The notes below the pieces were generated by a model, which worked only from the letters and a program-made list of their open reading frames with translations, had not been told where the DNA came from and ran no database searches. From Bacillota bacterium (GTDB lineage Bacteria; Bacillota; Clostridia; Lachnospirales; Lachnospiraceae): 64,000 nucleotides of DNA. The DNA lies in assembly GCA_023411555.1 (NCBI GenBank), contig JAEYOQ010000011.1, positions 169,247 through 233,246 of the forward strand, written 5' to 3'. A program made the position numbers and the translations under genes. Every line of letters starts with the position of its first letter. Position 1 is the stretch's first letter. Below, piece by piece: positions 46,406-56,052 of this stretch.

Positions 46406-47047
46406 TTATAAGACTCTTAAAAAAGCAATTATTATTAAAAGTATTCCACCTAGCCATGATATAAGGGGAAGCTTATTGCTGATTTTATTCCCAATAAATT
46501 CACCAAGTTTGATGGATATTAAACTTATAAAGGCTGAAAACAATAGTACAGCTATTATGTTTAGATTTCCTATGGCTGCGCCTATTCCGGCTGCCAGGCT
46601 GTCAAATGATAATGCCAAAGCTAAGGATAATGCCTCCTTTGGTGAAAGAGTTTTCGATTGATCAATATCTGCTTCCTTGGGATTGGCATATATATTTAGT
46701 ATGAAATTTAGATTGAACATGGTAAATTTGATTTTTTTGCTGTATACGGTATATTTATCAATTAAAACCTTTATCACATTATCCATTAGCTTTACTAATC
46801 CTAATAATATTAAGATAGTAAATGAAATATATTTAAAGAACTCATCTGGTATGAATCCTTTTAGAAAAGAACCAATCAGTATTGAGATACCTAAAATTCC
46901 GGTACAAACGACAGCAATTACTTCTGCAGAGTACCATGAAATTTTTATCTTATTACTACCATAGGCTAAACTTGCAATAAATGCATCTGTAGACAATGCA
47001 AGGACTAAGAGTGCTGATTCTAAGAGTATATATGCGATATGATTCAT
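46406..47047 (-). CDS. ytaF: YtaF-type sporulation membrane protein
   Basis: From the ATG at 47047 the product is 213 residues with six membrane segments. The two MntP-like half motifs are LALSTDAFIASLAYGSNKI (about 14-32) and LALALSFDSLAAGIGAA (about 143-159). The loop with NIYANPKEADIDQSKTLSPK is specific to YtaF rather than MntP. YtaF is found in spore-formers; its transport role is unproven, and MntP relatives export manganese. An in-frame ATG nine codons upstream is possible. The gene supports a spore-forming host. Confidence 0.85.
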   Translation of the reverse strand: MNHIAYILLESALLVLALSTDAFIASLAYGSNKIKISWYSAEVIAVVCTGILGISILIGSFLKGFIPDEFFKYISFTILILLGLVKLMDNVIKVLIDKYTVYSKKIKFTMFNLNFILNIYANPKEADIDQSKTLSPKEALSLALALSFDSLAAGIGAAIGNLNIIAVLLFSAFISLISIKLGEFIGNKISNKLPLISWLGGILLIIIAFLRVL

Positions 47048-47462
47048 GTTAATACGACCTAATTTAATCATCAATTATACATTATGATAATAATGCAAAT
47101 TTGGTTACCAGTAAAAACTGATACTCTGTTCTGTGAAATAAGTTAAAGCAAGAAATGTTGTACCCATAGTTACTTCGGTAAAGGTTTGGTGGTATGATAT
47201 AAAATACAAATTAATAAGTAGTCTTATTTTACCCTTTGATATGTTTTTGTGGGAACATATCGAAGGGTATCTTAAATTATTGTATTTTCTATTTTTATTT
47301 TAGTAGGTGTAATTAATAACAATTTTCAAGTAATTGAAAATATAAGTTCTAGGCTGTATAATTATGGATGCACTGAGTTCCATTAAAAGGAAACGTCACA
47401 AGGGATAAAGGGTGGCAATTACTTTGACAGGCAAAGAGATCCAATTCAGTAAGGAGTGATAT
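47048..47462. other. 415-base gap with an orphan hairpin
   Basis: The gap contains a 17-bp near-perfect inverted repeat (47230-47246, 47253-47269) with no T-tract and no gene that it would terminate. Otherwise A/T-rich sequence lies between ytaF and the CPBP gene; AAGGAGTG lies just before the CPBP start. Confidence 0.55.
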
Positions 47463-48209
47463 ATGAAGAGTATGAAATCAGTATGGAGAATAACTTTCGT
47501 TTCCATAGTAGCCTTGTTTTTACCAGTTATAATCAGCTATATTTTATTACTACCAGGTGCATACATAGATGGAAATTCATTGGCTGGAGGCATCTTCTTA
47601 GGTATAGTTTTCTACTCTATGCAAACAGGAATAGCAATAATATTGGGAAGTTTTATTATGCATACTTCCATAACAGAGATGGGATTTAATTTAAATAATA
47701 TCAAAATAACATTTAGGATGCTAAGATGGTTTATTCCTATATGGTTACTACTTGTTATAATGTTTTATGTGATCGGTCTTAATTGCATAGCTGACTTTGA
47801 TGTATTTGTATCACATTATTATGTTACAGATAAGATGGCAATGAAAAAAGATTTAATCATCGGTTGCTTATTGGCAGGTATAGGAGAAGAACCTTTATTT
47901 CGTGGCTTTATTATAACTTCATTAGTTCCGATTATGATGGAATATGTTTGCATTAAAAAATATGAAAATCCGCTCGTGGCAATAGTGTCTGGACTATTAT
48001 TCGCCTTTGCTCATATTGAATATCAGATCATACCGTTTAAAATTATATATATTGACGGGATACAGCTTAGTATAACATTTATCCTAGGGATTTTTTGGTC
48101 CATTATGTTTCTTAAGACAAGGAGCTTACTAGGACCGATTGTTGCTCATATGTGTGCTAATGTTATACAGATTATGAGTGGCTATATTGTTGCATACTTT
48201 ATTGTTTGA
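47463..48209 (+). CDS. CPBP-family intramembrane glutamic protease
   Basis: The 248-residue protein has about seven membrane segments and the CPBP/Abi motifs: GEEPLFRGF (about 141-149, catalytic Glu pair), FAFAHIEYQ (about 180) and VAHMCANV (about 226). Members cleave membrane peptides or prenylated substrates, and in Firmicutes often act in bacteriocin self-immunity. No bacteriocin gene was seen here. Start is an ATG with AAGGAGTG. Confidence 0.88.
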   Translation: MKSMKSVWRITFVSIVALFLPVIISYILLLPGAYIDGNSLAGGIFLGIVFYSMQTGIAIILGSFIMHTSITEMGFNLNNIKITFRMLRWFIPIWLLLVIMFYVIGLNCIADFDVFVSHYYVTDKMAMKKDLIIGCLLAGIGEEPLFRGFIITSLVPIMMEYVCIKKYENPLVAIVSGLLFAFAHIEYQIIPFKIIYIDGIQLSITFILGIFWSIMFLKTRSLLGPIVAHMCANVIQIMSGYIVAYFIV

Positions 48210-48402
48210 TATATATACATAAAAGGGAAAAGGTAACCAAACGGTTAATTATAAGAAAAAAAGATAGATAAGGACGTTTTATTGATGGAGAAAACGCTAG
48301 AATGACATAGTATGATTTTATCAAAACATCTTGTAAATTTTACTTAATTATAGTAAAGTAATTTTATTAGTTAAGTATTATTTAACAAGAAGGAGAAGGC
48401 AT

Positions 48403-49383
48403 ATGGTTGGAATTAAAGAAATTGCCATGAGAGCAGGTGTGTCCGTCTCAACAGTCTCGAATGTTCTGAATAATAAGAAGAATGTCGGCGAAGAGACCAG
48501 AGAACGGATAATCCGTATCTGTGAAGAACTGAATTATCATCCGAACATGGCCGGTAAGGGGCTAAAATCTGGTAAACTAAATACAATACTGTTCAATTTC
48601 AGCGATTTTGACCGAAGCTTTTATCTTAAGATCATTAATGGAATCAGTGATTATGTGAATGACAATGATTTTGACCTAATTATCTGTACAGATAAATCCT
48701 ATGAGAAATATATGAATAATAGTCTGACTAGCGGTAGTATCGTTCTGGACCGCAAAATGCAGGATGAAACACTGAACAGACTAGCGTCGGAGAATTATCC
48801 GATCATAGTACTGGATCGCATCATGAATAACCCTTGGATTAAAAGTGTAGTTGTTAATAATTACGAACCCATGTATGAGATGATCCAGGGTGTGATAGAC
48901 CGCGGATACCGTCATTTCGCGTTTGTGGGAGGTCCCGAGGAGACTGCGGATAACAAAGAACGCTTCCGTGCCTTCCGCGATGCGCTGGCAGCCAATCATA
49001 TCGAATTTCAGCAGAAAAGCTATTTTGCCGGTAATTACCGTGAGAAGAGTGGTTATACAGCCGCTAAGATACTGATGCTTAGCCATGAGCTACCGGACTG
49101 TCTGGTCTGTGCCAACGACAATATGGCGATCGGAGCGATGAAAGCCTTCCGTGATAACGGAATTCGGGTGCCAGAGGATATTGCTGTGACCGGCTTTGAT
49201 AATTGTGATCTGGCAGAAGCAATGGGTCTTACAACCGTATCCATTCCAAACTACGAACGTGGATATATTGCAGCGAGATATCTGATAGAGAATATACGCG
49301 GACAACGGGACGTCGAGACCTTTAAGATTGCCGCAAAGATCGTATTCCGTGATAGTGTGGGAATAAAGAAGGAGATTTACTAA
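48403..49383 (+). CDS. LacI-family transcriptional regulator of the alpha-glucoside locus
   Basis: The 326-residue protein has an N-terminal LacI HTH (IKEIAMRAGVSVSTVSNVL, residues 4-22) with the hinge NYHPNMAGKGLKSGK, then a periplasmic-binding-protein-like effector domain with FVGGPEETADN, CANDNMAIGAMKAFRD and VTGFDNCDLAEAMGLTTV. AGAAGGAGA precedes the ATG. It heads the ABC/GH65/pgmB cluster and likely responds to a sugar or sugar phosphate. AACGTTTTA motifs at 49426 and 49587 are candidate operators. Confidence 0.92.
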   Translation: MVGIKEIAMRAGVSVSTVSNVLNNKKNVGEETRERIIRICEELNYHPNMAGKGLKSGKLNTILFNFSDFDRSFYLKIINGISDYVNDNDFDLIICTDKSYEKYMNNSLTSGSIVLDRKMQDETLNRLASENYPIIVLDRIMNNPWIKSVVVNNYEPMYEMIQGVIDRGYRHFAFVGGPEETADNKERFRAFRDALAANHIEFQQKSYFAGNYREKSGYTAAKILMLSHELPDCLVCANDNMAIGAMKAFRDNGIRVPEDIAVTGFDNCDLAEAMGLTTVSIPNYERGYIAARYLIENIRGQRDVETFKIAAKIVFRDSVGIKKEIY

Positions 49384-49436
49384 GTTTTTGCGGGGATATT
49401 TAATAAAAAATCGGTAAAATAGGGAAACGTTTTAGT

Positions 49437-49486
49437 AAAGTCATGTGATAATCAACAAATACAGTTGAAGTCATGTGACTTTTTTT
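49437..49486 (+). terminator. Terminator of the LacI gene
   Basis: Outer arms AAAGTCA/TGACTTT (49437-49443, 49476-49482) with an inner TCAAC/GTTGA stem and a T-run. Confidence 0.75.
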
Positions 49487-49548
49487 GCGTAATAAATATA
49501 CAAAATTCACAAATAAAGAGTAATATAATACAAATAAATACAACAATA

Positions 49549-49597
49549 TTGACAAATGAAATACTAGGTATTATCATATATAGTATAACGTTTTACA
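49549..49597 (+). promoter_or_regulatory. Promoter of the sugar ABC operon with LacI-type operator
   Basis: -35 TTGACA (49549-49554), 17 bp, -10 TATCAT (49572-49577), then AACGTTTTA (49587-49595) at the start point. The same 9-mer is at 49426-49434, just after lacI. Central CG and symmetric A/T flanks fit a LacI-family operator. Confidence 0.65.
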
Positions 49598-49625
49598 ATA
49601 ATATTATAAAAAAGGAGAGGGTGTA

Positions 49626-50933
49626 ATGAAATTTAAAAAGCTATTGACTATTTTACTTGCAGTTATCATGCTGTTCAGTGCAGTACTGACCGGTTGCGGA
49701 AAGAAAGAGGATGAGACAAGTAACACAAAGGGTACTGCTACACAGGCGCCTAAGACTGAGGAGACCAATAAGGAGGATACCAGCAGTAAGCAGAATGTAG
49801 CGGCAGGGAAGATCATAATCTTCCAGTCTAAGGTTGAGATCACCGATCAATTAGAGGCATGTGCAGAGGCATATACCGCTGAGACCGGTGTAGAAGTTGA
49901 AGTATGGGGAACTACCGGTGATGATTATCTTCAACAGCTGAAAATCAAGCTTGGTAATAATCAGGGACCTACTTTGTTCTCACTTGCTCCCGGATCCGAG
50001 TCAGAGGAGCTGAAGGCTTATCTTACTGATCTCAGTGATTTAACATTTGTCGGTGACATAGCAGCTAACATGGCAAATGAGATTGACGGTAAGGTAGTAG
50101 GTATTCCTTACACAATGGAGGGCTTTGGACTGGTATACAATAAGAGCCTTATCGATGCTAGCAAGGTTACAAACTATGACTCCTTTGTTCAGATGCTTAA
50201 AGACCAGAAGGCAGACGGAGTAAACGGCTTTAGCTTGTCTCAGGAGAGTTATTTCTTAATCGGACATATTCTGAACACTCCTTTTGCTTTACAGTCTAAT
50301 CCGGAGGATTACATAAAGAAATTAGTAGCCGGAGAGGTTACAATGCAGGATACACCTGAATTTGTAGAGTTTGCCAAGTTCATGGAAGCAATCAGAGAGA
50401 ATACCAATAATCCACTTGAGGTGAATTACGATACACAGACCGGTGATTTTGCAACCGGTAAGAATGCTTCCATCCATCAGGGTAATTGGTGCTACGGAAT
50501 GTTCTCTGATTATGATGTTAATTTTGAGATGGGGATGATGCCGTTACCAATCAGCGGAAATGACAAGATCGCAGCAAGCGTTCCTACCTGCTGGTATGTG
50601 AATTCTCAGGCAACCGCAGAGGAAATACAGGCAGGTAAGGATTTCCTGAATTGGTTATATACTAGCGAGACAGGAAGCAAATACCTCATGGAAGAGTTCG
50701 GATTTATTCCGGTTCTTTCCACAATGACAAGTCCTAAACTAGATCCTTTATCACAGGCAGTTTCCGATTATGCGACAGCCGGCAGGACGATATCATGGCC
50801 AATGAGCAAATGGCCCGCAGGTATTGTTGATGTTTATCTGGTTCCCGTTGCACAGGAATTCTTTACAACTGATATGTCTGGAATGGATTTCTTAGCAAAA
50901 TTATCGGATGCCTTTGTGCAAGCCGGCAAATAA
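49626..50933 (+). CDS. Sugar-binding lipoprotein of an ABC importer
   Basis: The 435-residue protein has a lipoprotein signal peptide with lipobox LTGC (Cys24), then a Thr/Lys/Glu-rich linker (about 27-60) and a family 1 extracellular solute-binding domain with EVWGTTGDDYLQQLKIK, PYTMEGFGLVYNKSLID (about 160), GKNASIHQGNWCYGMF and the aromatic motif TISWPMSKWPAGI near the C terminus. It captures an oligosaccharide, here presumably an alpha-linked glucose disaccharide. AAAGGAGAGG precedes the ATG. It is the first gene of the transport operon. Confidence 0.93.
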   Translation: MKFKKLLTILLAVIMLFSAVLTGCGKKEDETSNTKGTATQAPKTEETNKEDTSSKQNVAAGKIIIFQSKVEITDQLEACAEAYTAETGVEVEVWGTTGDDYLQQLKIKLGNNQGPTLFSLAPGSESEELKAYLTDLSDLTFVGDIAANMANEIDGKVVGIPYTMEGFGLVYNKSLIDASKVTNYDSFVQMLKDQKADGVNGFSLSQESYFLIGHILNTPFALQSNPEDYIKKLVAGEVTMQDTPEFVEFAKFMEAIRENTNNPLEVNYDTQTGDFATGKNASIHQGNWCYGMFSDYDVNFEMGMMPLPISGNDKIAASVPTCWYVNSQATAEEIQAGKDFLNWLYTSETGSKYLMEEFGFIPVLSTMTSPKLDPLSQAVSDYATAGRTISWPMSKWPAGIVDVYLVPVAQEFFTTDMSGMDFLAKLSDAFVQAGK

Positions 50934-50950
50934 GTAAGTACTTGACGGAT

Positions 50951-51107
50951 GCAGAAATCTTACATACATGTACCATGATGTATTGTTAGATTTCTGTGTT
51001 CAATTATTCATCTATAATGTTGGGGATGATTAGATAGGGTAATGAAGCTCTGCAAGGCTGTAACGGACCTGGTCCGTTGGTGCTTTGCAGGGATCTGATC
51101 CCGGAAG
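50951..51107 (+). other. Stacked stem-loops between binding-protein and permease genes
   Basis: One stem pairs 50951-50960 with the AGATTTCTGT segment at 50988-50997. Further on is a perfect 8-bp hairpin, AACGGACC-T-GGTCCGTT (51062-51078), inside a CTGCAA/TTGCAG outer stem (51052-51089), followed by GGATC/GATCC. Such structures commonly stabilise the binding-protein mRNA and lower permease expression. Confidence 0.6.
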
Positions 51108-51117
51108 GAGTGTTGCA

Positions 51118-51993
51118 ATGAGAAGAAGAAGGGATATGGGCTGGTATGCACTATTCGTATTCCCCCTGGTATTTATTTTTACAACCGTAGTAATCATACC
51201 GTTTATAATCGGTATTGGCTATTCCTTCATATCCTGGGATGGAATGCCACTCAATGAAAAAACCTTTGTTGGCTTCGAAAATTACACAAGATTATTTGCA
51301 GACGCGAGATTTGTCTCCTCTGCAGGGCATACGGTCTTGTTTACTGTATTTTCTGTATTGTTGATTAATATTCTCGGGCTTAGCTTTGCACTGGTGGTTA
51401 CAGGTAGACTTAAGGTTCGTAATCTGGCTAGAACCATGTTGTTCATGCCTTACTTAATTGGTGGTCTTATTCTGGGATATATCTGGAAGTTTATCTTTAC
51501 GGATGTGTTCAAATCCATCGGTGAAATGACAGGGCTTACTAAATTCTTCTTCAGTTGGCTGCTTAACCCGAAATATGCTCTGGTTGCTATGATTATAGTA
51601 GCGACATGGCAAATGGCGGGCTATATTATGATTATCTATATCAATGGCATTCAGACAATGCCGGAGGATGTAATGGAAGCTGCTAAGGTGGACGGAGCAA
51701 GCTTTTGGCAGACCTTGCTTCGGATTAAATTCCCATTGCTCATGCCCTCCTTTACGATTTGTCTGTTTTTGACCTTATCTAATTGCTTTAAGATATTTGA
51801 TGTGAACTTCTCCTTGACCGGCGGAGGCCCAAATAATGCAACGGAGATGATGGCGATGAATATCTATAATGAGATTTTCTCCCTAAGTAATTACGGCTAT
51901 GGTCAGGCTAAGGCTATCGTATTCTTTATCGCAGTTGCGGTGATAACCTTAATCCAAGTTTCCATAACAAAGAAGAGGGAGGTAGAGATGTAA
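51118..51993 (+). CDS. Sugar ABC permease, MalF/UgpA-type
   Basis: Counted from the ATG at 51118 (AAGGAG 7 bases upstream) the protein has 291 residues and six membrane segments. The EAA cytoplasmic loop is EAAKVDGASFWQTLLRIKFP (about 193-212), and the C-terminal LTGGGPNNATE motif is the family mark. It forms the importer channel with the next gene product. Its stop overlaps the next start by one base (TAATG). No ATPase is encoded in the locus, so a shared MsmK/UgpC-type ATPase elsewhere is expected. Confidence 0.94.
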   Translation: MRRRRDMGWYALFVFPLVFIFTTVVIIPFIIGIGYSFISWDGMPLNEKTFVGFENYTRLFADARFVSSAGHTVLFTVFSVLLINILGLSFALVVTGRLKVRNLARTMLFMPYLIGGLILGYIWKFIFTDVFKSIGEMTGLTKFFFSWLLNPKYALVAMIIVATWQMAGYIMIIYINGIQTMPEDVMEAAKVDGASFWQTLLRIKFPLLMPSFTICLFLTLSNCFKIFDVNFSLTGGGPNNATEMMAMNIYNEIFSLSNYGYGQAKAIVFFIAVAVITLIQVSITKKREVEM

Positions 51994-52832
51994 TGAAGAA
52001 GCTAATGAAGCTTATGATTGAAATCCTTGTTATTGCAATCTGTTTATGCTACCTCTTCCCAATTTATATCGTGCTTGTCAATGCCTTTAAGAACCGCCAG
52101 GAGCTTTATGAGAATATGTTGGCACTTCCTGATAAGTTAAGCTTTGAATATTTCACAAAAGCTATGGGTAAGATGAACTTCCTTAAGGCTTTTGGAAATT
52201 CGCTGATTGTTACTGTCATTTCCATTGCGATCATAGTAATACTGGCTTCCATGACAGCCTGGATGTTTGTACGGACCAATAACAGATTGAGCAAAATTCT
52301 ATTTATGATATTCGTGGCGACAATGATCATTCCCTTCCAGACAATAATGATGCCCTTGATGCAGGTTATGGGTTGGGTTCGCGATAACTTACATATACCG
52401 ATGCTGAATACAATCGGTGGTCTGATCTATATGAATATCGGCTTTGGAACCAGTATGGCCGTCTTTCTCTATCATGGCTTTGTTAAATCAATTCCGGTTT
52501 CCTTGGAGGAAGCTGCAACCATCGACGGTTGCAATAAATTCAAAGTATTCTGGAGAATTGTATTTCCAATGCTAAAGCCTACAACAGCCACCGTTATGAT
52601 ATTGGATGTAATCTGGATCTGGAACGACTATCTATTGCCGTCTCTGGTACTTTCCAGTAAAGCCTTACGGACAATACCTTTGTCCACGGCATCCTTCTTC
52701 GGTCAGTTTACCATTGAGTGGAATCTGGCTATGGCCGGCTTAATGCTTACCATTACACCGGTTATCATATTCTATCTGTCGGCACAAAAATATATCGTGA
52801 AGGGTGTTGCGGCTGGTGCGGTAAAGCTGTAG
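51993..52832 (+). CDS. Sugar ABC permease, MalG/UgpE-type
   Basis: The 279-residue protein has six membrane segments and the EAA loop EAATIDGCNKFKVFWRIVFP (about 172-191). The N-terminal FPIYIVLVNAFKNRQELYEN and C-terminal VKGVAAGAVKL are typical of the MalG group. It pairs with the preceding permease. Overlapping start and stop indicate coupled translation. Substrate specificity is inferred from the GH65 gene that follows. Confidence 0.95.
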   Translation: MKKLMKLMIEILVIAICLCYLFPIYIVLVNAFKNRQELYENMLALPDKLSFEYFTKAMGKMNFLKAFGNSLIVTVISIAIIVILASMTAWMFVRTNNRLSKILFMIFVATMIIPFQTIMMPLMQVMGWVRDNLHIPMLNTIGGLIYMNIGFGTSMAVFLYHGFVKSIPVSLEEAATIDGCNKFKVFWRIVFPMLKPTTATVMILDVIWIWNDYLLPSLVLSSKALRTIPLSTASFFGQFTIEWNLAMAGLMLTITPVIIFYLSAQKYIVKGVAAGAVKL

Positions 52833-52929
52833 CCTTCAGTGTTAGCTTTATCTAACGTAAGGAATAGGCTAAAGGTTGACTACTTACGAATACAAAAACG
52901 GCGAAACCTGCCATAATGGAGACAATAAG

Positions 52930-55209
52930 ATGGGATTACAATATAAAAAATACGAAATAGATAATTTCAGTAATGATAATAATGATTTAATGGTAAATGA
53001 GACCGTCTTTCATAATGCAAACGGCTACATCGGAATTCGATCGAATTATGAAGAGGGCTACCCTGCAGGTTATGATACAATCCGGGGCTCTTATATCAAT
53101 GGCTTCTATGATGTTGCAGATATGAAGCAGGCAGAGAAGCTCTATGGATTGGTAGAAGATAAGCAGGCGATGCTAAATGTGGTAGATACCCAGTCCATTC
53201 AGCTCTCAATTGACGGTGAGGAATTCAGCTTATTTGTGGGTGAAGTGCTGGAAAGTAAGCGTTGGCTTGATATGGAAGCGGGGATTACAGGAAGAACTAT
53301 TCGTTGGAGCTCTCCCTCCGGGAAACAGGTTGAGATTGAGATCAGAAGAATGACCTCCTTTGTCCAGCTATCCCTATTCACGATTGAATACCGTGTTAAG
53401 GCATTGAATTTTAATGGAATGCTTAAATTTAGCTCTTATCATATGGGAGAAGTTACGAACTACAGTAATCCAAATGATCCCCGGGTCGCTCAGGATGCGC
53501 GAAAATATCTTCTACCTGTGAAAGCAGAGCTAGTGGAAGGGCAGTCCTACCTGACCTCGCATACCTCCCTATCCAACCTGAAGGTATGTACTGGAGTTTC
53601 GCATCGGCTTTCAAAGGAAGGTCAGCTTCATACGTCTATCATAGAGCATAGCGCGATTTGTAAGGCAGAGGTTCCGATTAAGGAGCAGGAGACAGTTGTC
53701 CTGATAAAATATACCGTATTCAGCGATTCGATCCGTACTCTTGATTGTGAGGCAGATGCAAAAAGACAGATGGAGCAGATATTTGCCGTCCCGCTTGAGG
53801 AGCACTACAGTAGACAACAGGAATATCTTAAGAAATTCTGGGATAACTGTTATCTTGAGATCAAGGGTGATGAAGCACTGACAGAAGCTGTAAACTATAA
53901 TATGTATCAGCTGGTGCAATCCGTAGGTAAGGATGAATTCTGCAATATTGCAGCGAAAGGTCTCAGCGGAGAAGGTTATGAGGGGCATTATTTCTGGGAT
54001 ACGGAGATGTACATACAACCCTTCTTTAATCTGACGGAGCCTAATATTACAAAGAATTTGATTGGCTTTCGCTATCGTACGTTGGAGAAAGCAAGAGAGA
54101 ATGCCAAGATTCTGGGACATAAGCGTGGTGCCTTATATCCCTGGAGAACTATCATGGGAGCAGAATGCTCCGGATATTTTCCCTCCGGAACTGCGGCATA
54201 CCATATCAACGGAGATATCGCTTATTCCATTATAGCCTACTATCTGGCAACCAAGGATCTGGATTTCATAGCAAGGGAAGGTGCAGAGATAATTTTTGAG
54301 ACAGCAAGACTCTGGCTTGACGTGGGTAACTATTATGATGGAAGTTTTAGAATTAATGAGGTTACCGGTCCGGATGAATACACCTGCCTGGTGAATAATA
54401 ATTATTTTACCAATGCAGCTGCTCAGTTTAACCTAAGATGGGCAGTGAAATTCCATGGGATTCTTGAGGAAGCTGGTAGGCTTAGTGAGGTTACCGACCG
54501 GATTGGCCTGGACGATAAGGAGATCGAAGAATTCCGTCAGGCAGCGGATATGATGTATCTGCCCTATGATGAGGAGCTGGGGATTAATCCCCAAGATGAC
54601 TCCTTCCTCACCAAGAAGATATGGGATATAGAGAATACACCGAAGGAGGAGTTCCCCTTATTACTACATTATCATCCGCTGCATCTGTACCGACATCAGG
54701 TATGCAAGCAGGCAGATACGGTATTGGCCCATTTTATATTCGAAGACACACAGCCACTTACGACGATTCGTAATTCCTTTGCCTATTATGAGAAAGTGAC
54801 GACTCATGATTCTTCTCTTTCTACCTGCATTTTCAGTATCGTAGCCTCGAAGCTCAGACTGGTGGATAAGGCATATGAGTATTTCGGGGATTCTGCTAAA
54901 CTAGATCTTTTCAATACCCATAAGAATACCAAGGACGGTATTCATACGGCTAATATGGGGGGCACCTTCATGGCTATTGTCTATGGCTTCGGGGGTCTGA
55001 GAATCAAGGAGGATGGAATTTATTTTGCCCCTGTAATCCCGAAGAACTGGGAAGAGTATAGCTTCCAGATCAATTATGAGGATAGTCAGATTCGGGTTAC
55101 AGTGAAGCATGATCGGTGCAGCTTTATTCTGATTAAGGGTACAGCAAAGACCATCAAAGTATACGATAAGTCCTATGAGCTGGTCACGCAAACCGAGGTT
55201 ACTATGTGA
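52930..55209 (+). CDS. GH65 family disaccharide phosphorylase
   Basis: Counted from the ATG at 52930 (GGAGA 7 bases upstream) the cytoplasmic enzyme has 759 residues. GH65 features are the N-terminal beta-sandwich (NETVFHNANGYIGIRSNYEEG), the (alpha/alpha)6 core with GYEGHYFWDTEMYIQPFF, LYPWRT and FPSGTAAYHINGDIAYSI, and the general acid Glu in NEVTGPDEYTC (about 477). It phosphorolyses an alpha-glucosyl disaccharide (maltose, trehalose, kojibiose, nigerose or relatives) to beta-glucose-1-phosphate plus acceptor. The adjacent pgmB fits this product. Exact linkage cannot be told from motifs. The upstream TTG at 52876 is less likely as start. Confidence 0.94.
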   Translation: MGLQYKKYEIDNFSNDNNDLMVNETVFHNANGYIGIRSNYEEGYPAGYDTIRGSYINGFYDVADMKQAEKLYGLVEDKQAMLNVVDTQSIQLSIDGEEFSLFVGEVLESKRWLDMEAGITGRTIRWSSPSGKQVEIEIRRMTSFVQLSLFTIEYRVKALNFNGMLKFSSYHMGEVTNYSNPNDPRVAQDARKYLLPVKAELVEGQSYLTSHTSLSNLKVCTGVSHRLSKEGQLHTSIIEHSAICKAEVPIKEQETVVLIKYTVFSDSIRTLDCEADAKRQMEQIFAVPLEEHYSRQQEYLKKFWDNCYLEIKGDEALTEAVNYNMYQLVQSVGKDEFCNIAAKGLSGEGYEGHYFWDTEMYIQPFFNLTEPNITKNLIGFRYRTLEKARENAKILGHKRGALYPWRTIMGAECSGYFPSGTAAYHINGDIAYSIIAYYLATKDLDFIAREGAEIIFETARLWLDVGNYYDGSFRINEVTGPDEYTCLVNNNYFTNAAAQFNLRWAVKFHGILEEAGRLSEVTDRIGLDDKEIEEFRQAADMMYLPYDEELGINPQDDSFLTKKIWDIENTPKEEFPLLLHYHPLHLYRHQVCKQADTVLAHFIFEDTQPLTTIRNSFAYYEKVTTHDSSLSTCIFSIVASKLRLVDKAYEYFGDSAKLDLFNTHKNTKDGIHTANMGGTFMAIVYGFGGLRIKEDGIYFAPVIPKNWEEYSFQINYEDSQIRVTVKHDRCSFILIKGTAKTIKVYDKSYELVTQTEVTM

Positions 55210-55311
55210 CGTCGATTTAGTAGGTTCGATGTGATATCGATTCACGAATGTCTAATTTTGCTGATGTTTTATTAAAAGAATGAGAAGCTTTTATAGAAAG
55301 GTGTATCGGGG

Positions 55312-55959
55312 ATGAGATATAAAGCTATTATCTTTGATCTAGACGGCGTTATCTGTCATACGGATCATTATCATTATCTTGCATGGAAGCAGCTGGCTGA
55401 CAGACTTGGTATTGAATTTAATGAGACTATCAATAATCGTCTACGCGGTGTTAGCCGAATGGACAGTTTGGAAATCATTCTTGAGAAATGGAAGGGAGAA
55501 CCCTTTACCGAGGATGAGAAGAGTAAGCTGGCCCAGGAGAAGAATGAGGTTTATAAAGAGCTCCTAAAGCAAATGTCAAAGCTGGACCTGAGCGATGAGG
55601 TCAAGGGAACTCTGGAGAATCTGAGACAAAAAGGTCTCTTACTGGCAATCGGTTCCTCCAGTAAGAATACAAAATTTATACTCGGGCAGATTGGCTTAAG
55701 TGATTTCTTTGATGCTATTTCCGATGGCAATAACATTACGAGATCGAAGCCGGATCCGGAGGTGTTTCTTAAGGCAGCTGAGTACCTTAAGATGGAACCT
55801 TCCGATTGTCTGGTAATTGAGGATGCAAAGTCAGGTATCGATGCTGCAAAGGCAGCAGGGATGGACAGTGCAGCACTCGGGGATGCTTACGGTTATTCGA
55901 GTGCGACCTATAATCTCTGCACTTTCTCAAACCTATTACAGATTTGTAGTGCTCGGTAG
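55312..55959 (+). CDS. pgmB: Beta-phosphoglucomutase
   Basis: The 215-residue HAD protein has IIFDLDGVICHTDHYHYLAW (nucleophile Asp9, acid Asp11), the cap sequence RLRGVSRMDSLEIIL (substrate-specific in PgmB), GSSSKNTKFIL (about 115-125), the Lys in RSKPDPEVF, and VIEDAKSGIDAAKAAGM. It converts beta-glucose-1-phosphate to glucose-6-phosphate, consuming the GH65 product. GAAAGGTG precedes the ATG. It is the last gene of the disaccharide cluster. Confidence 0.95.
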   Translation: MRYKAIIFDLDGVICHTDHYHYLAWKQLADRLGIEFNETINNRLRGVSRMDSLEIILEKWKGEPFTEDEKSKLAQEKNEVYKELLKQMSKLDLSDEVKGTLENLRQKGLLLAIGSSSKNTKFILGQIGLSDFFDAISDGNNITRSKPDPEVFLKAAEYLKMEPSDCLVIEDAKSGIDAAKAAGMDSAALGDAYGYSSATYNLCTFSNLLQICSAR

Positions 55960-56052
55960 AACAGAAGGAATATACAAAGATCATATTGTATGTGAAATCG
56001 TTGGGATTATGGTCAGTGAGATGTTGTTAATATCATCCGTATATTATGAGTG

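Noticed and set aside
47463..48209. Bacteriocin immunity locus
   Set aside because: A CPBP protease alone is insufficient; no double-glycine precursor or bacteriocin exporter was seen nearby.
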